In this document: positions 1-13,644 of the stretch, piece by piece
Layout of the letters: every line of letters starts with the position of its first letter
Numbering within the stretch: the stretch's first letter is position 1
Assembly (NCBI GenBank): GCA_964035545.1
Contig: OZ037767.1
Location: 22,363,128-22,427,127 of the forward strand
DNA: 64,000 nt
Direction of reading: 5' to 3'
Origin: Bugula neritina
Taxonomy: Eukaryota > Bryozoa > Gymnolaemata > Cheilostomatida > Bugulidae
Made by a program: the position numbers and the translations under genes
The notes under the pieces: generated by a model
What the model saw: the letters and a program-made list of their open reading frames with translations, nothing else
Told to the model about the DNA's origin: nothing
Database searches by the model: none

Positions 1-222
1 AACTTATTTACACAGTTACATTCTCACAAATTCCTATTACCTAACCTTATGTTGATATTATCGCATTAATTATACTAGAGTGATATAATTATATTGCTGT
101 GCAATAAAACATAAGGTTTAAAGTTTTTAGAAAATGGTCGACGAGTCATCGAGTAAACTAATTGAACAATCAAAGAGACATATGAACATTTGACTCAAAC
201 CAAGATATTAAAAGTTACTTAC

Positions 223-3200
223 AAGTGCACCGAGTGGAACTTCTATAGTGGGTCCTGGGTAGTGTCCGTTGATGGCAATGTGCCTTATTTTTGTACCATC
301 CAACGTTGTAACGTTCTCCATGTCTACTGATACTCTAGTCAGGTTTGGAGTGTAGAAGAGCTCCCCTTGGTCTAATGCCACATCCTACAATTACATTGGA
401 GTTAAATAATATAGGAAAAGCTCACTTTGATATTAGGCATGTAACAACTTTTTGATTAAACTTTATTAAAGTTATATTATCATTTTACAATATAGTGCTT
501 CTAAAAACTATTTATACAAATCACTTATCTTGCTTTTGAATTTTTCTAGACTGGTAATATAGTAACAGTAAAATTATATTGCATAGGATAGCTAGCTTAT
601 GATCTCTCAGATAAATATCTTTTATATGGTGGAGAAACTCGACAAAGTCTATGCAGCTGAATGAGTGTTTCAACCTGTTATAGGTAACTAATTTGCAGTG
701 CAGATTTAATCCTTACAGTATATTATAGTCAAATTTGGCATAAAATGTTGAAACTCTTTTTCAATTAAGCAGCTATATAATAAGTTGAAAAGATTTGCAT
801 CAACATATAGTGGGCTTGTAGCAAACACAGCCATGTTTAAATTAAATATTAACATTATTTTATTTCTGTAATGGTTGAACAGGAGTGTTGCATCAAACAA
901 TGAAGTGTATGGATGTGAACACTGACTTGTTAGAAAAAATATTGAATAAAGCTTTGACATGAAACGTAATCTGTAATATATGTACCGGTTATGTGGCTTC
1001 AGCAACTGTTGAACTTTGTATTGGGGGGGGGGGGGGGGTATCAATTACTGACCATAATTGTTACATGCTTCTTATAGGACTGCTAGTTATACATTATTCA
1101 TTGAGAGTTATTTTGCATCCTGTTATAAGAGGCATCATCAACAACTATCTGAAACTTTCCACACCACATTCAACTGAGAGAAGAGGCAATGCATTTAAAC
1201 AATAAAATGTGGCTATAAAATATAAATATAATAAACTAAAGTCTTAAAGCAAAGTGTATATATGAAGACATTATATTTTACACTCAAACATATAAAGTCA
1301 ACCTCAAAACTTATTGGCGATGTTGAATTATAGCATTAATAGAATATTATGCCAATCCAACTTCAACTGAACAAAGAGTGACATAGCAACTGATATTGAA
1401 ATAATTAAAACATACTCTACTGTTGAGGAGATATTTACATAATAATGGTTTGACAATATTAAATTGAACTATTTTATGTTTTACTTAATTTTGTATAAAC
1501 TTAAACTTTTTTCACGTAACAACTCGCGCAAGTTTGTAGTCACCATCCCTGTGAGAATACACCTGATAAAAAGGGTTTTTGTTAAATCAAGCTTAAGACT
1601 TATTCAAATTTCAATTATGACTGGATGCCTTTGTCGGGGTTGAACCCATGACTTCGTGCTCACTAGGCAAACGCTCTAACCCCTAGACTACGACTGCTTT
1701 CTTTTTTTTCACAAAGTAAAAGTTAAAGATATAATATTTAAAACTTACTTTTACACTTTAATACTAGACTTTGAGCTGAACTTTTTGGAAACAAATAAAA
1801 CTACAAAAATTGTAGTTCATAGTTTAGCGCCGCAAGAACACAGCTTAACACGATAATCATAAGCAGATGATCAGTTTATTTAAGCTGGTTTCAACTCAGA
1901 AATTCTATTTTTCCAATTTATTATTTATATTTTTGAAATAATATTTTTCCTTAGGAGCTTTCACCAAAGGGCTTTAGTTTTTTAAGTTTTTTTCATCAAA
2001 ATTACTATTTTTTGTTTTTAATGCATTAGCCAACTCAATATAGAGAAGTTAAACATTTGAAAATAAAACTTCTTAATTGATGCTACATTTTTATTACTAA
2101 AGTCTTAAACGAGTGGTTAGTCCTGAATTTTGGACAATAATTTGTTAAACTTGCATTAACATGCAGTATACAGTAAAATGATTCTAACATATTTTAATAT
2201 TACCTAATATTAGTATATAATTATAATCCTTAATAGACTCTGACAAGTTTTCTATTATTAAAACCCTTTGCTTCCTATATATCTATATACATTAATTTGA
2301 TCGAATTGTAGCACCAGGTTATTATTTCAACTTTTCCCCTTATTTAGTGTAAGTTTCACCCAGTAAAACACCCCTGCATGTGGTTAGCGCACCTGCTTAC
2401 AAGCTGAATGTCTCGAGTTCGAATCCCAGTGGGGGCAAAATTATTGTACGTATCTTATGTACAGTACATAATATTAATTTACAGAATATAATAGTATCAT
2501 TCTGATTTGCAACATTAAGGGAATCTAAGCAAGGAGAAGCATAATGTAGCTATAAGTATGATGGCACTATAATATTTCTTTTAAAGGAAATGGCTAATGA
2601 GTACTGGTGTTCTATATATTATAAATACTTATGACTTATGAGATAGTATAGCTGGTCTATGGTGCAAGTGTACTCAGTGATGGTTCAAATTTTCTCCTAC
2701 TTCTGTTTATAGCATTTTTCTGTACCTTTCACCAAATCAATAAGCTAAATTTTTTGAGATTTTAAATGTTTTAAAGCAAAGCAAGTTTCTCACGAACTGA
2801 GATATCTACAACTTTGAGCCATATAGTGACTCAAATTGAATTGTGCTAAATATAAAATAGCAATGATAAATCTAATATAGTTTTGGAAAAAATGATGTCA
2901 AAACTAAATTGTTTCTAGCTGCTGATCAGTCTGGTAGAACTTATATAGGTAAACAAACAATCATTTTTGTGGCTCTATATATATATACAACATTTCACAT
3001 AAACATACTACAGTTTAACAAGTTTCTTACCTCATCTATAAATATTTAAATTGAACAACAAGTAAGGTATGTGTGATTTGCCTTAGTTAACTTTGTTTGC
3101 AGATTATTTAAGTAAAGAAATTCATCAGGTTTTGTAGCTGCTATTCCTGTGAGAACCCCTAAAAGGATTTTCAAGTGGGCTAAAGACTTTTCTGATATAT

Positions 3201-4049
3201 CGCACAAAAGCAATTAAAACTGGATGCTTTTCTTAACATGACCATCGGGGTTCGGACTCAAACTATGCTGACCTAGTGTATACTAGGTCAGCACTACACC
3301 ATGACTTCTTCATGAAAAGAGTAGAAAGCCAAAAATATCACCTTATAAACACTTCATAGCACCTTGAAATGCTATACCCATTGAAGTGAGTCAGTTATAC
3401 AAGTAAACTTCTAAGCAAAAAATATAAAGAAAATATGCATTTAGATAAATATGATTTAGTTAAAGTATAACTGCTAATAAAAAAAGATGAAGTGATACTA
3501 GACCTTTTACAAAATTATATAGCATTTGTTTATTATAGCTACAAACCAGTGTTCTTAAACAGAAAATAGTTTTTACTCAGTTGTTTCAGTGAAAACAAAC
3601 AAATATTTGACACAATTATTAATGAACTAAATTTAAAAAGAAGTTGTTTAAAATGTATATATATATATAATGCATATCGAACCATAAATAAATCTATTTC
3701 ATGTATCATTATAATAAACTAGGTATGATTATAACAAAACTAAGCTGTAATAAAACGTCTTTAAATTTACATGTAGTATCAGTTATATTTGCTAAGTGCA
3801 TCTTTCCCATTTATTCGAGTGCTAAATGCTAGCACACACACATCATTCAAGTTAGTAATGAAAGCAAATAACATAGTAAGTACTTACATAGATAAGTCCA
3901 GCCTGGTCAGTGTACGTCATAGACATTGCCCATGTTAGATAGAAATCATAAATATACACATTGGGGTCGTTTGTTGGAACTGGAGTAGCTACTTGTAGTG
4001 CTACTGAGCTGGAAACACCAAATACCAAAAAGAGAGTCGAACTTATCAT
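223..4049 (-). CDS. Multicopper oxidase (laccase-like) gene A, first two exons only
   Basis: Partial secreted laccase-like multicopper oxidase. Exon 1 is 3888-4049 (54 codons) and exon 2 is 223-384 (54 codons), both phase 0, with GTAAGT donors. The gene continues beyond position 1. The start ATG (4049) opens a hydrophobic signal peptide (MISSTLFLVFGVSSSVALQ). After it come the segment VYIYDFYLTWAMSMTYTDQ and, in exon 2, the N-terminal cupredoxin start with YTPNLTRV and INGHYPGPTIEVPLGAL. The family is known for one-electron oxidation of phenols or metals coupled to oxygen reduction, but the copper-ligand exons lie outside the window. Exons 1 and 2 are nearly identical to those of gene B, so A and B are a recent tandem duplication. 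Intron 1 is about 3.5 kb (about 0.64 kb in B) and is enlarged by SINEs. No in-frame stop is seen in either exon. Confidence 0.88.
1519..1698 (-). repeat. tRNA-derived SINE, copy 1
   Basis: Read on the minus strand, it starts with a tRNA-like head. The A-box-like part is TAGTCTAGGGGTTAGAGCG and the B-box-like part is GGGTTCAACCCC. These are followed by CATCCAGTCATAATTG and a tail ending in CACAGGGATGGTGACTACAA. Other copies of the same family are at 3126, 22027, 28893, 30318, 25270, 41803, 52785 and 60451. This is one of the best-preserved heads. Confidence 0.75.
2371..2440 (+). repeat. tRNA-like element (second SINE family or tRNA relic)
   Basis: The stretch contains an A-box-like TGGTTAGCGCACC and a perfect B-box-like GAGTTCGAATCCCAG. 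The T stem and acceptor stem do not pair well, so it is not a functional tRNA. The anticodon-loop region resembles tRNA-Val (TAC). It differs from the main SINE family of this window in head sequence and has no matching tail. Confidence 0.5.
3126..3310 (-). repeat. tRNA-derived SINE, copy 2 (diverged)
   Basis: Same order of blocks as copy 1 on the minus strand: diverged tRNA-like head, a GGATGCT/CCAGTT body block, and a tail with CTCACAGGAAT. The head holds a short internal inverted repeat (CTGACCTAGT and ACTAGGTCAG, 3269-3291) that the other copies lack. Confidence 0.65.
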
Positions 4050-5929
4050 TTTGTTATTTGTTTTTTCTCAGTAATAAAAGCACAAATTTAAAACTAGCCA
4101 CTGCTAGACGCCTCAGTGAAGTTATTAAACTCTTCTCTCATAGTTCTCAGAGTTTTTCTCATTAAGTGGTTCGGGTATTCTATGAAACAAAAACTGCTTG
4201 CGTATACCAGCATCTTTTAACTGCGACATGTTACGGTAATATATAAGAACGTTATCACTATTGAACCTTGAAATAGCATAGCTATATATAGTAACAGGTA
4301 AGTAGTTACACAGACAGATGCTCTACCAGCACTAAAAGAATGCTTTGTCATAAAATAATGTTTTATAACCACTTTTGTAGTTCTGAGTCATATATTAGCT
4401 AATTAATCGTTTTCAATGATCAAAATTTTAGTTGACTTTAGTTCATTTAGAATATAGCAATTGAAATATTTTAGAATAGTCAATATTAGTTAATAAAAAA
4501 TGTCAGAAGCATTATGAATTCAATATGCTATGTGGAAGGAGTTGTGACAAAATAAACTTACTATATATTAAAAGCTTGCAGCATTAAATAACAATTCTGC
4601 ACTTTACAAATCATATTATTATTGAATCTTTATATTTTATTTGTACATTCTTTGCATGTTTATACACTCTTGTATACCTTTTTGTTTTTTTTGTAGCTTT
4701 TATGCATACTTCTTCTCTAATTTATTTTCAATTTTGAAGTTTTGCCTCACTACTATACTATGTTTACTAAAATATTATATAGTATTGTACTATTCTATAA
4801 CACTGTATATGTTAAAGTATAATACATAATTATAGAACAATCTGTTTGCTGTTAACAAAATTTATCTGAACATGCTAAAAAGTTAAATGACACTAAATTT
4901 AGAAATATAAATTTCATTAAGTTCAATCACTTTGCTAACCCCTGGCCTGTTGGTACTAGACTGCATTCATTAATTTTTCTTTCAAAAACTATTTGAAAGT
5001 TTTTTTTAGAAGCAAAATATTCATAGCTACAAATGAGAAACATTTACAATCTATTTGACTGAAACAAAGAAAAATTCAAGTTGTGCAACAAAATATAAAA
5101 CTTAAATAAAAAAGCTTTGTGAGTATTTATGTCATAAAGAAAATTTGGCATACAAATCACTATTTTTTCAATTCTAATTTATTAGCTTAAAGGCGGTAAG
5201 CTTCCAGGTTATTTATTACATTTGAGCAAAAGTTTGCATGCTTTTCAACTGTTTTAGCAGCATTTTACCCAATTTCTTATACGAAAACACTACAAAAATG
5301 TAAGTAAAAGTGGTCATATTAGGTGTCTTAGACTTGCCCAGACTTGCCCGCGAGCGTGCCCTCCGTGACGTGGGGATGGCAAAATAGCCCAATTGTAGCG
5401 TGAGTTTATATCGCGTAAAGTTATTAAGAAGCGGGTTTGTCACAGATTCTCGTTATTCGTAGCTCAAATCACATGAATGTTACTCTTCGGGCGGCTACTA
5501 ATAACTAACGTTAGCTACGCAACATCAAGAAAGGTAACTAATTTAACTGTTTTCAAATGGACTATTCCATTTCGCTAGTTTGTAACTTGCTGTAAATCAC
5601 AAAATAATTATTTTCCCTATTTTAATTTCAATTATCATGTCGACCACACTACCAGAAAATTACTCTTAAATATGCAGTAAATGATGATTTTCAACCGTTT
5701 TGTGATGAATTATAGGTTAGTAGTTGTCTACGTAAAACCAAGTTTTGAAATTTGTAACTAAATCAGTGAATCACAGTATCAGTATGAGTGTCACTAGTCT
5801 AACTCTATTTCTATGACATTGACTCTCACTCTAAGTCTATGACTATCGCCTATTGGTGAACTATTATTAATAATATTCAATGGTTATATTTATTAATACT
5901 ATTATTAGTCATAATGATAATCATATGAC

Positions 5930-6420
5930 AGTATCAGTATGTTAATGTTACGGAGCAGGATCAGTTTCGAAACTAATACTTTAACTTATACTTATAGTTA
6001 TAATATTAGTTATAACTATAAGTATAACTATAACTATAAGTTATACCGATAGCTATATTAATATAAATATTTATATTCATAGTAATACTAATAGCAAATG
6101 TAATATTATTATGTTGATAGTTATACTTGTAAGTTATAATATAAAGCAAACGACACAAGTATTAATTTCAATTTGAACTGCTGGTCTTGAAATAAAAAGT
6201 GAAATAAATATAAATAATAAAATATAAATTATAATAATTTAATTATACTAATACTTATACAGAAATATAATTATAATAAATTTATAAAACTTAAACAACT
6301 TTTAATTTAAGGAACAACTTTAAATACAAACATAAAGATAATATTAAATAATTATAATCATAATGATCATAACAATAAATATAATTATGATTCCAATAAT
6401 TATCAATATATTATATAATA
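5930..6420. repeat. AT-rich low-complexity block with short palindromes
   Basis: Dense degenerate TTATAACTATAAGTATAAC-type sequence with short self-complementary stretches. No unit repeats cleanly and there are no coding signs. Confidence 0.5.
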
Positions 6421-7449
6421 TTTATTGCAAGTGAAAGTTAGTTATTCTCCGCCAGCTGCATGAATGTGACTGGTAAATTTTGTAACCTTTGGCAGTAATA
6501 ACTTTGTAGCATAAATTAGACACATTTTTATGAAAATACATAATTTTAATGCTATAGCTGCTAGTAATTCTAATGGGTGTAATAATATTACTTTCACCAG
6601 CATTAATTTTTACTTTGTTCATCTCTTCATAAAGCATTTTCTAAATCCTTTTTTGAATAAATATACATATAATGTGCTGAATAGATTACATATGTTGGGG
6701 TTCTTCCTATACTGCAGCTCAGCCTACACTCTCCCCCCCCCCCCACAAATGTTCCTAAACTACTAGCTTCATCAGGATACAGATTGATGGAGCTGTATTG
6801 ATAAAAACTTCTCTTTTTAGCAGTAGAGGCATCATGAAAAAAAAGGCAAGTATTTTACTCAATAAGAATTCGGTTTTTTACTTCTACAAATTTGATAGCC
6901 TACACGATTCTATTTAAATGGAAACTGGTCTGACATAATGTGTCTGCAATTTATTAGTTATAATATAGTAAATACTATGCAGGCCTATAGATCAAATGGC
7001 TCAAAAAAAATTAAATAAAACATTACACAATGCTGTATTTATTAGCAATGTAATACTTAGCAACTAATTTCACATTATTATTGTTTGCAAAGTTTCATAC
7101 ATCTACATATGTTTGTTCAATTCAGTGTTCTGAAGTAGAAGGTTCCAACAGCAGGGAAAAGCCTTGAACAAGATATTATGTTCTACATCTCCAACTCATT
7201 TTAACTTTGCTGGTCAGTTCATTGTGTATCTGGAGCATAGTTTTGTATTTTCAAGTAGTCCATCAGATAACTTTGTAGATAGTAAAGATTAAAATGCTTG
7301 TGCAATGATGTCCATAATGTTGAACCGATTTATTGAAACTAAAACTGTTCTTAATTATAACAAAACTTGACAATCTTTACATAAAGAATAATGTCCTATA
7401 ATCTATCTTCATTGTAAACAAAATTAGAAAGTTCCACACCAGCAAAATG

Positions 7450-8005
7450 TTAATCATCATCTGTAGGTGGAAGACGCGTGCACTCAGTTATAAAGGCAAG
7501 CTGACGGTGGTTTTCTTTGCCTTCTATGAAGATTTGGAAAGAGCCAGAAAATTAATACTCTATAACTGCAAAACCATGTTGTAGTGTCTTATGTTATTGA
7601 TTGAATCATCTAAAAGAAAAATTGTTGTATCATTATAATTTTACTGTTAATGAATTAGCAAATCTACTTATCTTGGTAAATATATTCAAGAACAAATACT
7701 ATAGTGTAACTCAGTTTTGGTTATGTGTATGCTCCTTAAGCGAATTTACAGCAGATATCAAACTATATATTAGAGACTGATATAGGAATTACATTTAAGC
7801 TAACCATGATGATGTAAATAGCTGTTGTATGTGACTTCGAGAACTCTGCTGGCCATGTCAGTTCAATTACACCAGGGTGATCTGTTACGAATCTCATGTC
7901 ATTATTGAAATTCAGCTTTTTCAAGTGCCTCTTCACAACTCTGGCAGCATTCTGACTGCTCCTTAGCTTTCTGCACCTGAACTTTCTTCTACTTGCACCA
8001 TTCTT
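7450..8005 (-). other. Possible coding remnant or unrecognised exons
   Basis: Two stretches on the minus strand read unusually well for this stop-rich DNA. The first (8005 down to 7763, 80 codons open) begins after an AG and contains RKLRSSQNAARVVKRHLKKL and RFVTDHPGVIELTWPAEF. The second (7523 down to 7450) begins after an AG and reads ENHRQLAFITECTRLPPTDD, ending in TAA. I do not recognise either. A GT donor joining them in phase is not obvious: the GT after the Ile-Ile-Met codons is phase 0, while the second stretch needs phase 1. It could be a decayed gene or transposon piece, or a real gene whose other exons I cannot see. Confidence 0.25.
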
Positions 8006-8729
8006 CTATTGGTGGAATGTTAGCCTATAACAAACAGGTGTACCAAAGCTAAAAAAAATATCTAATTCAATGCACTAGGATATTATTCAACTCATTTAAA
8101 TTTAATATATAGCAGTAAAACAATTACATAATTGTATTTATTTTATCAGCTTTACTTTACAAAGCTGAACCATATAATTTAGTAACTTGTCATCATAATA
8201 AACTTTGTACAACATACAAATTGAAAACCTGATGTGATTGCTTTTTTAATAGAATATACATCAAAAACATGTTACTTTGATAAGCGTGTTTATAATAAAA
8301 GTATTAAACCAGTTTAAAAAAAATTATTTTGTTATATAAGGGATCACAAAACTAAATCATTTTAGACCTGTAGCTCAATGTTCCTCAAGCAACGGGCTGC
8401 TATGACTAATTAATTTTCTATCATTGCATTTGACTGTTCTACTCATAGTGTATTGGCGAGTTAAAATTATTGGTAATTTAATGTATATTTTAGCTACCTC
8501 TGTACAATCAATGTCATAGTAATATCAATTAGGTTTTAAATTTCACTGAGTTTATAGTAAATTATTGCAATCGGTACATAACATTTGGCTAGTTCTCTAG
8601 TTCATTAAATAACCATACGAACTTAAATTTACAACATGAAAAAACACACAAAGCAAAATTAAAATAATCATATTATGAACCAATGTAATTGATAAGCGAT
8701 AATGCTGTTGTAAAACATAAATTATCAAA

Positions 8730-9240
8730 TTGAAATAGTTATTATTACTATTAGTATTACTATCATTATAACAACTATAACTATTATTAGTATTACTATT
8801 ACTATTAGTATTAGCATTAGTAGTAAAAAATGAGTAGAGTTCAACATATACAATCTAGTTCACAGTTACTATAAAAGTAGAAGTAGAACTTTTAAAACTA
8901 TTATCTCCATCATTATCAGAACTATGAGTAATACTAGTACAGTACTAGTAGTTGTACTAATAGTAATACTAGTTATTAATACTAAAAGACAATAGTAATA
9001 GTATCACTATGAGTATGATACTTGGGCTGGCAGTGATTATCACTATCAGCATCATCATAGTGATAGTCAAAAGTTACAAGAATTAGAAGCCATATTCATA
9101 TTGATATTCTCATTGAGTTATGCACAGTCATATTCATAGTAATAGTCAATCACTGATTGAGTTAATGTCATAGTGATACTCATACTCATAATTAATTTGC
9201 ACGATACTCATACTCATAGTGATAGTGATACGTCACCGTG
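8730..9240. repeat. Degenerate ACT/AGT/ATT trinucleotide low-complexity block
   Basis: Repeated but impure TATTACTATTAGTATTAC-like and later ATAGTGATACTCATAC-like runs. No clean unit and no open frame of interest. Confidence 0.55.
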
Positions 9241-10029
9241 AATTTCAATTTAATAATAATTTTAATTTAATATTAAAGTGATATTAATTATTAATATTAT
9301 CATTGAATCATTCATTGTTGCTAATATTATGTCTTACTCTTAGTCTAACAGCAGCTCTATAAAGAAGTTAAACATAACTGATAACAAAACACATTTAAAA
9401 AATAATACTGTAACAATCAATATAATGCATATCAATATGAATATGCTAGCAACCTAATTTTCAGCCCACTTCATTAACTTTCTGTGCAGTATTGTGAATT
9501 GTGATAAAATAAATTTATTAATGGTGACCTTGACATCTTCGTCCAAATGCCTTTCACGTCAAGCCCCGAACCAATTTGTAAAAATTTTGGATTTTTTACT
9601 TTTGATTATTTTTTACGAAAAGAGCTTCAAAATAAATTTAAAAAAAAGTGAGCTGTTGTCCACATGAAAAGAAATATATGAGTTAATTTTCTAAATTCAG
9701 GAAGTTACCAGAGGATCACAATATTTTTTTAAAAAAATCTTCATTTTCACGACAAGCTCTATATATTAATATAGAAAAATAGAAGACAACTCTTCTTTCA
9801 GATTTTTCATGTGCCACGGTCACGTCAATCTCAGTGCTATTAACACATATATTTTAATTCATTTTTTCTGGTATATTGAGTTGAGATTTTTTGTATATAT
9901 TTTGTGAATGCAACTAAAAAAGTATGATCTTTTAATTAACAGTAATTGATTTTATCAAAATAACCTGGATGCCTACGATGTTTAAATTTAAGCTACAAAA
10001 AGTTTTGCCAAAACAACATTTCAGAATAA

Positions 10030-12720
10030 TTATACACATTTGTTTGTTTGTTTGTTTGTTTTCTTTATTTCCATCAAAAAAAAACAAAGGGACAAAAAAA
10101 TACAAATATAGAACAGTAGCACAAAAAGAGCTAAATTCAATTTATATATAATATCAATCGAAGTCAAGATGGGGGCCCATGTGCTCAGTAGCATAGCTAT
10201 TCAAGGAGCGGGGCCCAAGTGGCAGTTGAAAAAAATAGTGGGAACTATTTATTCAGATTAAGTTAAAGATTTTAGTAGGTGCTTTTTCAACAATATTTTA
10301 AATGTGGCAAAGCTTTGATGATGTCTTAAAGTCAGAGGTAGTTTATTCCAATTGCTAGACATCTGGTAGGACACTTGACGATGACCTGCTGCAGAGGTAG
10401 AGAGAGGTAAGGGAAAGGAAAGTTCAGAATGTCTGGTGAGGTAAGTTGGTTGTTGTTTGGTGTGAGATGGAGTATAATAAGCTGAATGACCAAGAAGACA
10501 TAGGCGGTAGATATACAAGAGATCAATAGGAAGAATTTCTGCTTTGATAAATAGAGGTGACGTGTGTTCAGTAGGTGATTTGTGGAAAATAATGCGAATA
10601 ATGCGTTTTTGAATTAAAAGCAACTTGTTCAGATGGGTTTTAGGGGCATTTCCCCAGGCTTCTAAGCAATATGTAAGTTTGCTGTTTATCAGACTGTTAT
10701 ATAATAAAATCAAAGCTTTGTATGGTAAAAACTTTGAAGCTAAGTATATCATACCAGTTACTTTGTTGAGCTGAGTCCTTAAAGAATTTATATGAGCACA
10801 CCAGTTTAAGTTAATGTCAATGATTACACCTAAAAATTTTATTTCTGAGCTAGGTGAGAGAGGTATATTGTCAATATGGATGGTACTGTTAAGTACAAAA
10901 TTCTTTTGGTAGTTTTTAACAATGATATAGTTTGTTTTCGTTAAGTTTAGAGTTAGTTTGTTTGCAATGCACCAGTTATTAACTTTATTTAGTGAGGAGT
11001 TTATATTTCCAATATCAGCATTTAAATCTTTGCTCTTCCAAAAAAGATTTGTGTCGTCGGCAAACAGAATAGTATCAAATAAAGGACAATGGGTAGCTAA
11101 ATCATTTATGTACAGCAAAAAGAGCACAGGGCCCAAGATAGAGCCCTGGGGAACTCCACAGGTGATATGCAAGGAATTGGATATACTGTTCTTTATTATA
11201 ACATGCTGTGTTCGATTGGTCAAGTAGTTTTGGATTAAACTTATGGAGTGAGAATCAAAATTGTAATCTCGTAGTTTCTGTAGCAAAATATTGTGGTTGA
11301 TTGTATCGAATGCTTTTGAGAAATCAATGAAAATACCCAATATTACTGATGAGTCATTAAGTGCTTTGAAGGATTGGTCTGAAAACTTAAACAGTGCGTC
11401 TTGTGCACCCTTCTTCTGTTGGAAGCCAAATTGAGAAACCGACAAAATTTTGTGTAGGTTTAAATGTTCATTTAATTGCTTGCAGATTATTTTTTCAAGT
11501 ATTTTAGAGTAAACTGGAAGTATTGAGATAGGCCGATAATTACTACGTAAAAGTTTGTCACCTTTATTTTTGTAAAATGGCAAAATCTTGGCTACTTTCA
11601 GTTCATTAGGAATGACACCTGATTTAATTATCAAGTTTATAATATGTGTGAGAGGCTGACAAAGGTAAGTTGCACTTTGTTTAACTAGCCTCGCTGGGAT
11701 CAAGTCTAAGCCTTCTGATTTATTTTCATTCAAATTTTTTAGTTCAGTTAAAACTCTGTTTTTGTCTACCAGCTGAAAATAAAATGAAGGACAATCTTTG
11801 GCATTGACTGGGATCTCAGGAACACTTGGTATTTTATCGGCTAAGTTCTTTCCAATGTTAGTGAAATAATTGTTTATATAGTTTGCTATTTCTGTATGGT
11901 GGGTAATGATTTCTGAGTCGGCTTTTAGCTTTACTGGGAAGCTTGGAGAGGTTGATTTTCTTCCACAAGCATTGTTGATTGTATTCCAAAGCTTTCTGGA
12001 GTCTGCTTGGTTAGAAATCAGCTTATCATAGTAGTTATACTTGGCTTGTTTAATTAAGGTTGATACTTTGTTTCTTTGCTTAATGTAGGCTTGCTTAAGT
12101 TTTGGGCTGTATGGAAAAGCTTTGTGTTGTGAAAAAAGCCTGTCTTTTTTGTGAATTTCTTTTTTTAAACGATCCGTGATCCAGTTATTCACCTTTTTTC
12201 TATTGAAATGGAAAGTATTTTCTTGAAAAGGTGCCAATTTGTTAAATATATGAGATGTTTCGTTCAAGAAATTTCTGTATGCTACTATTGGATCATTATG
12301 TTTTAATACTAAATTGCTCCAGTCACAGTTTTGAATCTCTTGTTTTAGCTGTATATCACAAAGTGATCTATAACTGCGTCTTTTGAAGGTTTGAGATTTA
12401 GGTTGCACAAGATTCTCAAAAAAGGCAAATACCGGAAAGTGATCTGAGATATCTTTATCAAGTGTACCACTAATGACGTTACTACTGTAGAAATTTATGG
12501 CTATGTGATCTATACAAGAGCTAGAGGTTTGGGTAGTGCGAGTTGGGTGCTTTATTAAATGAGTGTAGCTGTATTGATGTAATAGGTCAGTGTAGCTATC
12601 AGATTCTTGCTTAAGTATATTAATATTAATATCACCAGTGATAATGTGATTGTGATCAGCATTTAAATATATTATGCAATTATTACTATAGCATTGCAAA
12701 TAAATGATATTAAAAGGCAT
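10030..12720 (-). mobile_element. 5'-truncated non-LTR retrotransposon (LINE)
   Basis: The minus-strand frame 12720-10258 encodes 820 residues without a stop. Near residue 28 is ITGDININ, matching the GDFN-type motif of an APE-like endonuclease, and near residue 91 is ISDHFPV, its SDH motif. The reverse transcriptase follows, with NYRPISILPVYSKILEKII, DFSKAFDTINHNILL, GVPQGSILGPVLFLLYINDL and the catalytic FADD near residue 553. The N-terminal half of the endonuclease and any ORF1 are missing, so the ATG is probably not the native start. The 3' side has an AATAAA-like signal and a short (AAAC)n tail (about 10040-10065), as in CR1/jockey/Rex-like elements. It lies between MCO genes A and B in the same orientation. 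The exact clade is not determined. Confidence 0.9.
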
Positions 12721-13644
12721 TTGCTATAAATACCAACACAAAATGCAATTATGATTTCCCACCACAAAGACATATTAGTACAAAAGTACATTAATTTTAG
12801 ATCAAAATGTGAGTTATAAAACAACTGTAAATGAGTAATATCTACATAACATATAACACATGTCATATATATTACCACTTACAGATACATGATCACAATT
12901 CACTCTGTTTAGTAGACCCTTGATAAAATCTTTACTTTTTGTCTATTTTATATAATTCCAACTGTCAATATATTTGTTTTTAGTGATATATAAGACTAAA
13001 ATGTTCGTCAATTTATTTAGATAGTCTACAAATAGTATAAAGAATTAATTGTTTTCAACTGAAATATAACTTAGACTATATTCATGGTTTTATCTGTTAT
13101 AGTTATAACATAGGCCAAATATTTTTGAAAAATTTATAAGTGTTTCATTTTCTGTAATCACATTGTCTCCTTTTCCACACTTATTTTAAATCAGCATATA
13201 AGAATTCCACCAAATGTTATATTTTTATGAACTGCAAACCAATTGTAATTTTCAGTTTAAATTTGTGAGTGTATATGAAGTAATGTAAAATGGTCAATAT
13301 CAAGTTGGCCAATATTTTAAATTTTTATCCCGTCTAGACATCTGAACAAAAAGCTAATAAGCTAAAAAGTTCAATGATTAATTAAGCAATAATCTTATAA
13401 AAATTATAAAAGGCTGCATTTGCCAAACTTTATAGAAAAAAGACAGGAGACTGGATTTGTTCTTAAATAAATTTTGCAGATACTAGAGTCAAATGATCTG
13501 CAGACAACAATCACTAAAAAAATATTTGAGTTAAAAAACTAAAATTTTAAGGTGTTGAGATCGTTATTACTACCTTTAATCATGTCATTTTAGGGTATTT
13601 TATTGCATGACAACTGCATTTAGCTGGTAACATTTAATACATCA

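Larger units (their letters stand above)
385..3887. other. Intron 1 of MCO gene A: repeats only
   Basis: I see no exon here. It contains an 18-base poly-G tract near 1022-1039, two minus-strand SINE copies (1519-1698 and 3126-3310), a different plus-strand tRNA-like element (2371-2440) and a short TA run near 3658. The small open frames overlapping the poly-G tract on both strands have no coding character. Confidence 0.6.

Noticed and set aside
2371-2440. Functional tRNA gene
   Set aside because: The B box is good but the T stem and acceptor stem do not pair; better called a tRNA-derived repeat.
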